14,374 bases of DNA from Clostridia bacterium (GTDB lineage Bacteria; Bacillota; Clostridia; UMGS1883). Positions within the stretch are counted from its first letter, which is position 1, and each line of letters begins with the position of its first letter. The stretch covers positions 1 through 14,374 of the forward strand of contig JAJQCX010000071.1 in NCBI GenBank assembly GCA_021202495.1, written 5' to 3'. A model generated the notes under the pieces. That model worked only from the letters and a program-made list of their open reading frames with translations, did not search any database and was not told the origin of the DNA. The translations under genes and the position numbers were made by a program. Positions 14,188 to 14,374 of the stretch are shown one piece after another.

Positions 14188-14246
14188 ATGACGTATAATG
14201 TGAAAAGTATGACAATCAATACAAGTATCATGCTTTCTACTGTCAT
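14178..14246 (-). CDS. 22-aa hydrophobic peptide, candidate type I (holin-like) toxin
   Basis: The ORF encodes MTVESMILVLIV, then a further hydrophobic stretch and a KK end: one membrane-spanning helix with a lysine tail. That is the general form of small membrane toxins of Bacillota, and the MTV start resembles the 'putative holin-like toxin' group as I remember it, though it lacks the usual MTVYEAL. The ribosome site is exceptional: GAAAGGAGGTGAT (complement of 14253-14265) matches the end of 16S rRNA over 13 bases and is well spaced from the ATG. The stop lies in a terminator stem, and a consensus promoter drives a convergent RNA across it. Its own promoter is not obvious and may lie beyond the window. 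Toxicity is inference; the ORF itself is well supported despite its length. Confidence 0.7.
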   Translation of the reverse strand: MTVESMILVLIVILFTLYVIKK

Positions 14247-14252
14247 AAAGCC

Positions 14253-14298
14253 ATCACCTCCTTTCCGTTTTGGATTTCGCGCAGAGACCAAAAGGTGA
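14253..14298 (-). promoter_or_regulatory. Ribosome-site-masking hairpin in the toxin leader
   Basis: On the - strand, TCACC-TTTTGG (complement of 14288-14298) pairs with CCAAAA (complement of 14268-14273) and then, past a 9-nt bulge, with GGTGA (complement of 14254-14258). The second pairing covers the 3' half of the strong ribosome site. Folding of the ribosome site is a usual feature of type I toxin mRNAs. Confidence 0.45.
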
Positions 14299-14351
14299 AT
14301 GGAGTGCGACGGCATAACCGCCCGGTTTAAAAAAAGCCGTTGTGTCTTGCC

Positions 14352-14374
14352 TTGTCGGAGTTACCGACAATTTT
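14352..14374 (+). terminator. Hairpin with T run at window edge
   Basis: TTGTCGG (14352-14358) and CCGACAA (14364-14370) pair around AGTTA and are followed by TTTT, where the window ends. It has the form of a terminator reading right. On the - strand it would be a 5' hairpin ahead of the toxin. No + gene needing it is seen, so its role is open. Confidence 0.4.

Larger units (their letters stand above)
14107..14353. repeat. Inverted repeat flanking the toxin locus
   Basis: AAGGCAAGAC occurs on + at 14107-14116 and on - at 14344-14353. CGGTTATGCCGT occurs on + at 14123-14134 and on - at 14309-14320. A TTAAAC lies between the two in both copies, so order and sense are kept. The right arm is longer by about 17 bases. 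Thus the small RNA and the toxin transcript leader (if transcription starts before 14353) carry the same sequence near their 5' ends. Confidence 0.65.

Noticed and set aside
1..14374. CRISPR arrays, tRNA or rRNA genes, transposases
   Set aside because: No regularly spaced repeats, no cloverleaf with a TTC arm and CCA-like end, and no transposase-like protein was seen on either strand.

Overview
The window reads as a bacterial chromosome segment from an anaerobic, fermentative Bacillota, most likely class Clostridia. The evidence is: near-consensus AGGAGG-type ribosome binding sites and TTGACA/TATAAT promoters; oxygen-sensitive pyruvate formate-lyase with its activase; a class of ThrS (variant motif 2, 'RNEASGEMHG') that I associate from memory with gut Clostridia; and rnc followed by an Elp3-like radical SAM gene, a common Clostridia pairing. 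The genus cannot be told from this sequence. All protein genes lie on the + strand except one tiny ORF at the right edge.

Layout. 1-510: the last codons of an antitoxin, overlapping by 4 bp (ATGA) a PIN-domain (VapC-like) toxin. 607-1834: ilvE with its own promoter and terminator. 1847-5033: a strong extended -10 promoter, a structured untranslated leader, pflB, the coupled pflA, and a strong terminator. 5034-5101: heptanucleotide repeats plus a palindromic hairpin. 5201-6170: promoter, a remarkable ~320-nt hairpin-rich leader with a possible pseudoknot, a DUF2798-type membrane protein, and a terminator. 6171-6514: no gene, but a dense cluster of DnaA-box-like 9-mers, a 24-bp dyad, an AT-rich stretch and the rnc promoter. 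6515-10246: rnc, the radical SAM gene and thrS, closed by a terminator. 10291-13472: promoter, intracellular GH35 beta-galactosidase and pgi (two-gene operon). 13476-14041: promoter, a small P-loop protein and a terminator. 14042-14374: a compact locus that looks like a type I toxin-antitoxin module. It has a 22-aa hydrophobic peptide on the - strand with a very strong Shine-Dalgarno, a convergent + strand small RNA with a consensus promoter, a shared bidirectional terminator, and inverted copies of a repeat at both ends.

How the genes work together. Much of the window is core metabolism of a sugar fermenter. GH35 releases monosaccharides in the cytoplasm, Pgi takes glucose-6-phosphate into glycolysis, and PflB (activated by PflA) splits pyruvate to acetyl-CoA and formate. 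IlvE, ThrS and RNase III are housekeeping. The less ordinary material lies between genes: the pflB leader, the DUF2798 leader, the DnaA-box-like cluster and the right-edge toxin/sRNA locus. I regard the last of these as the best candidate for something new.
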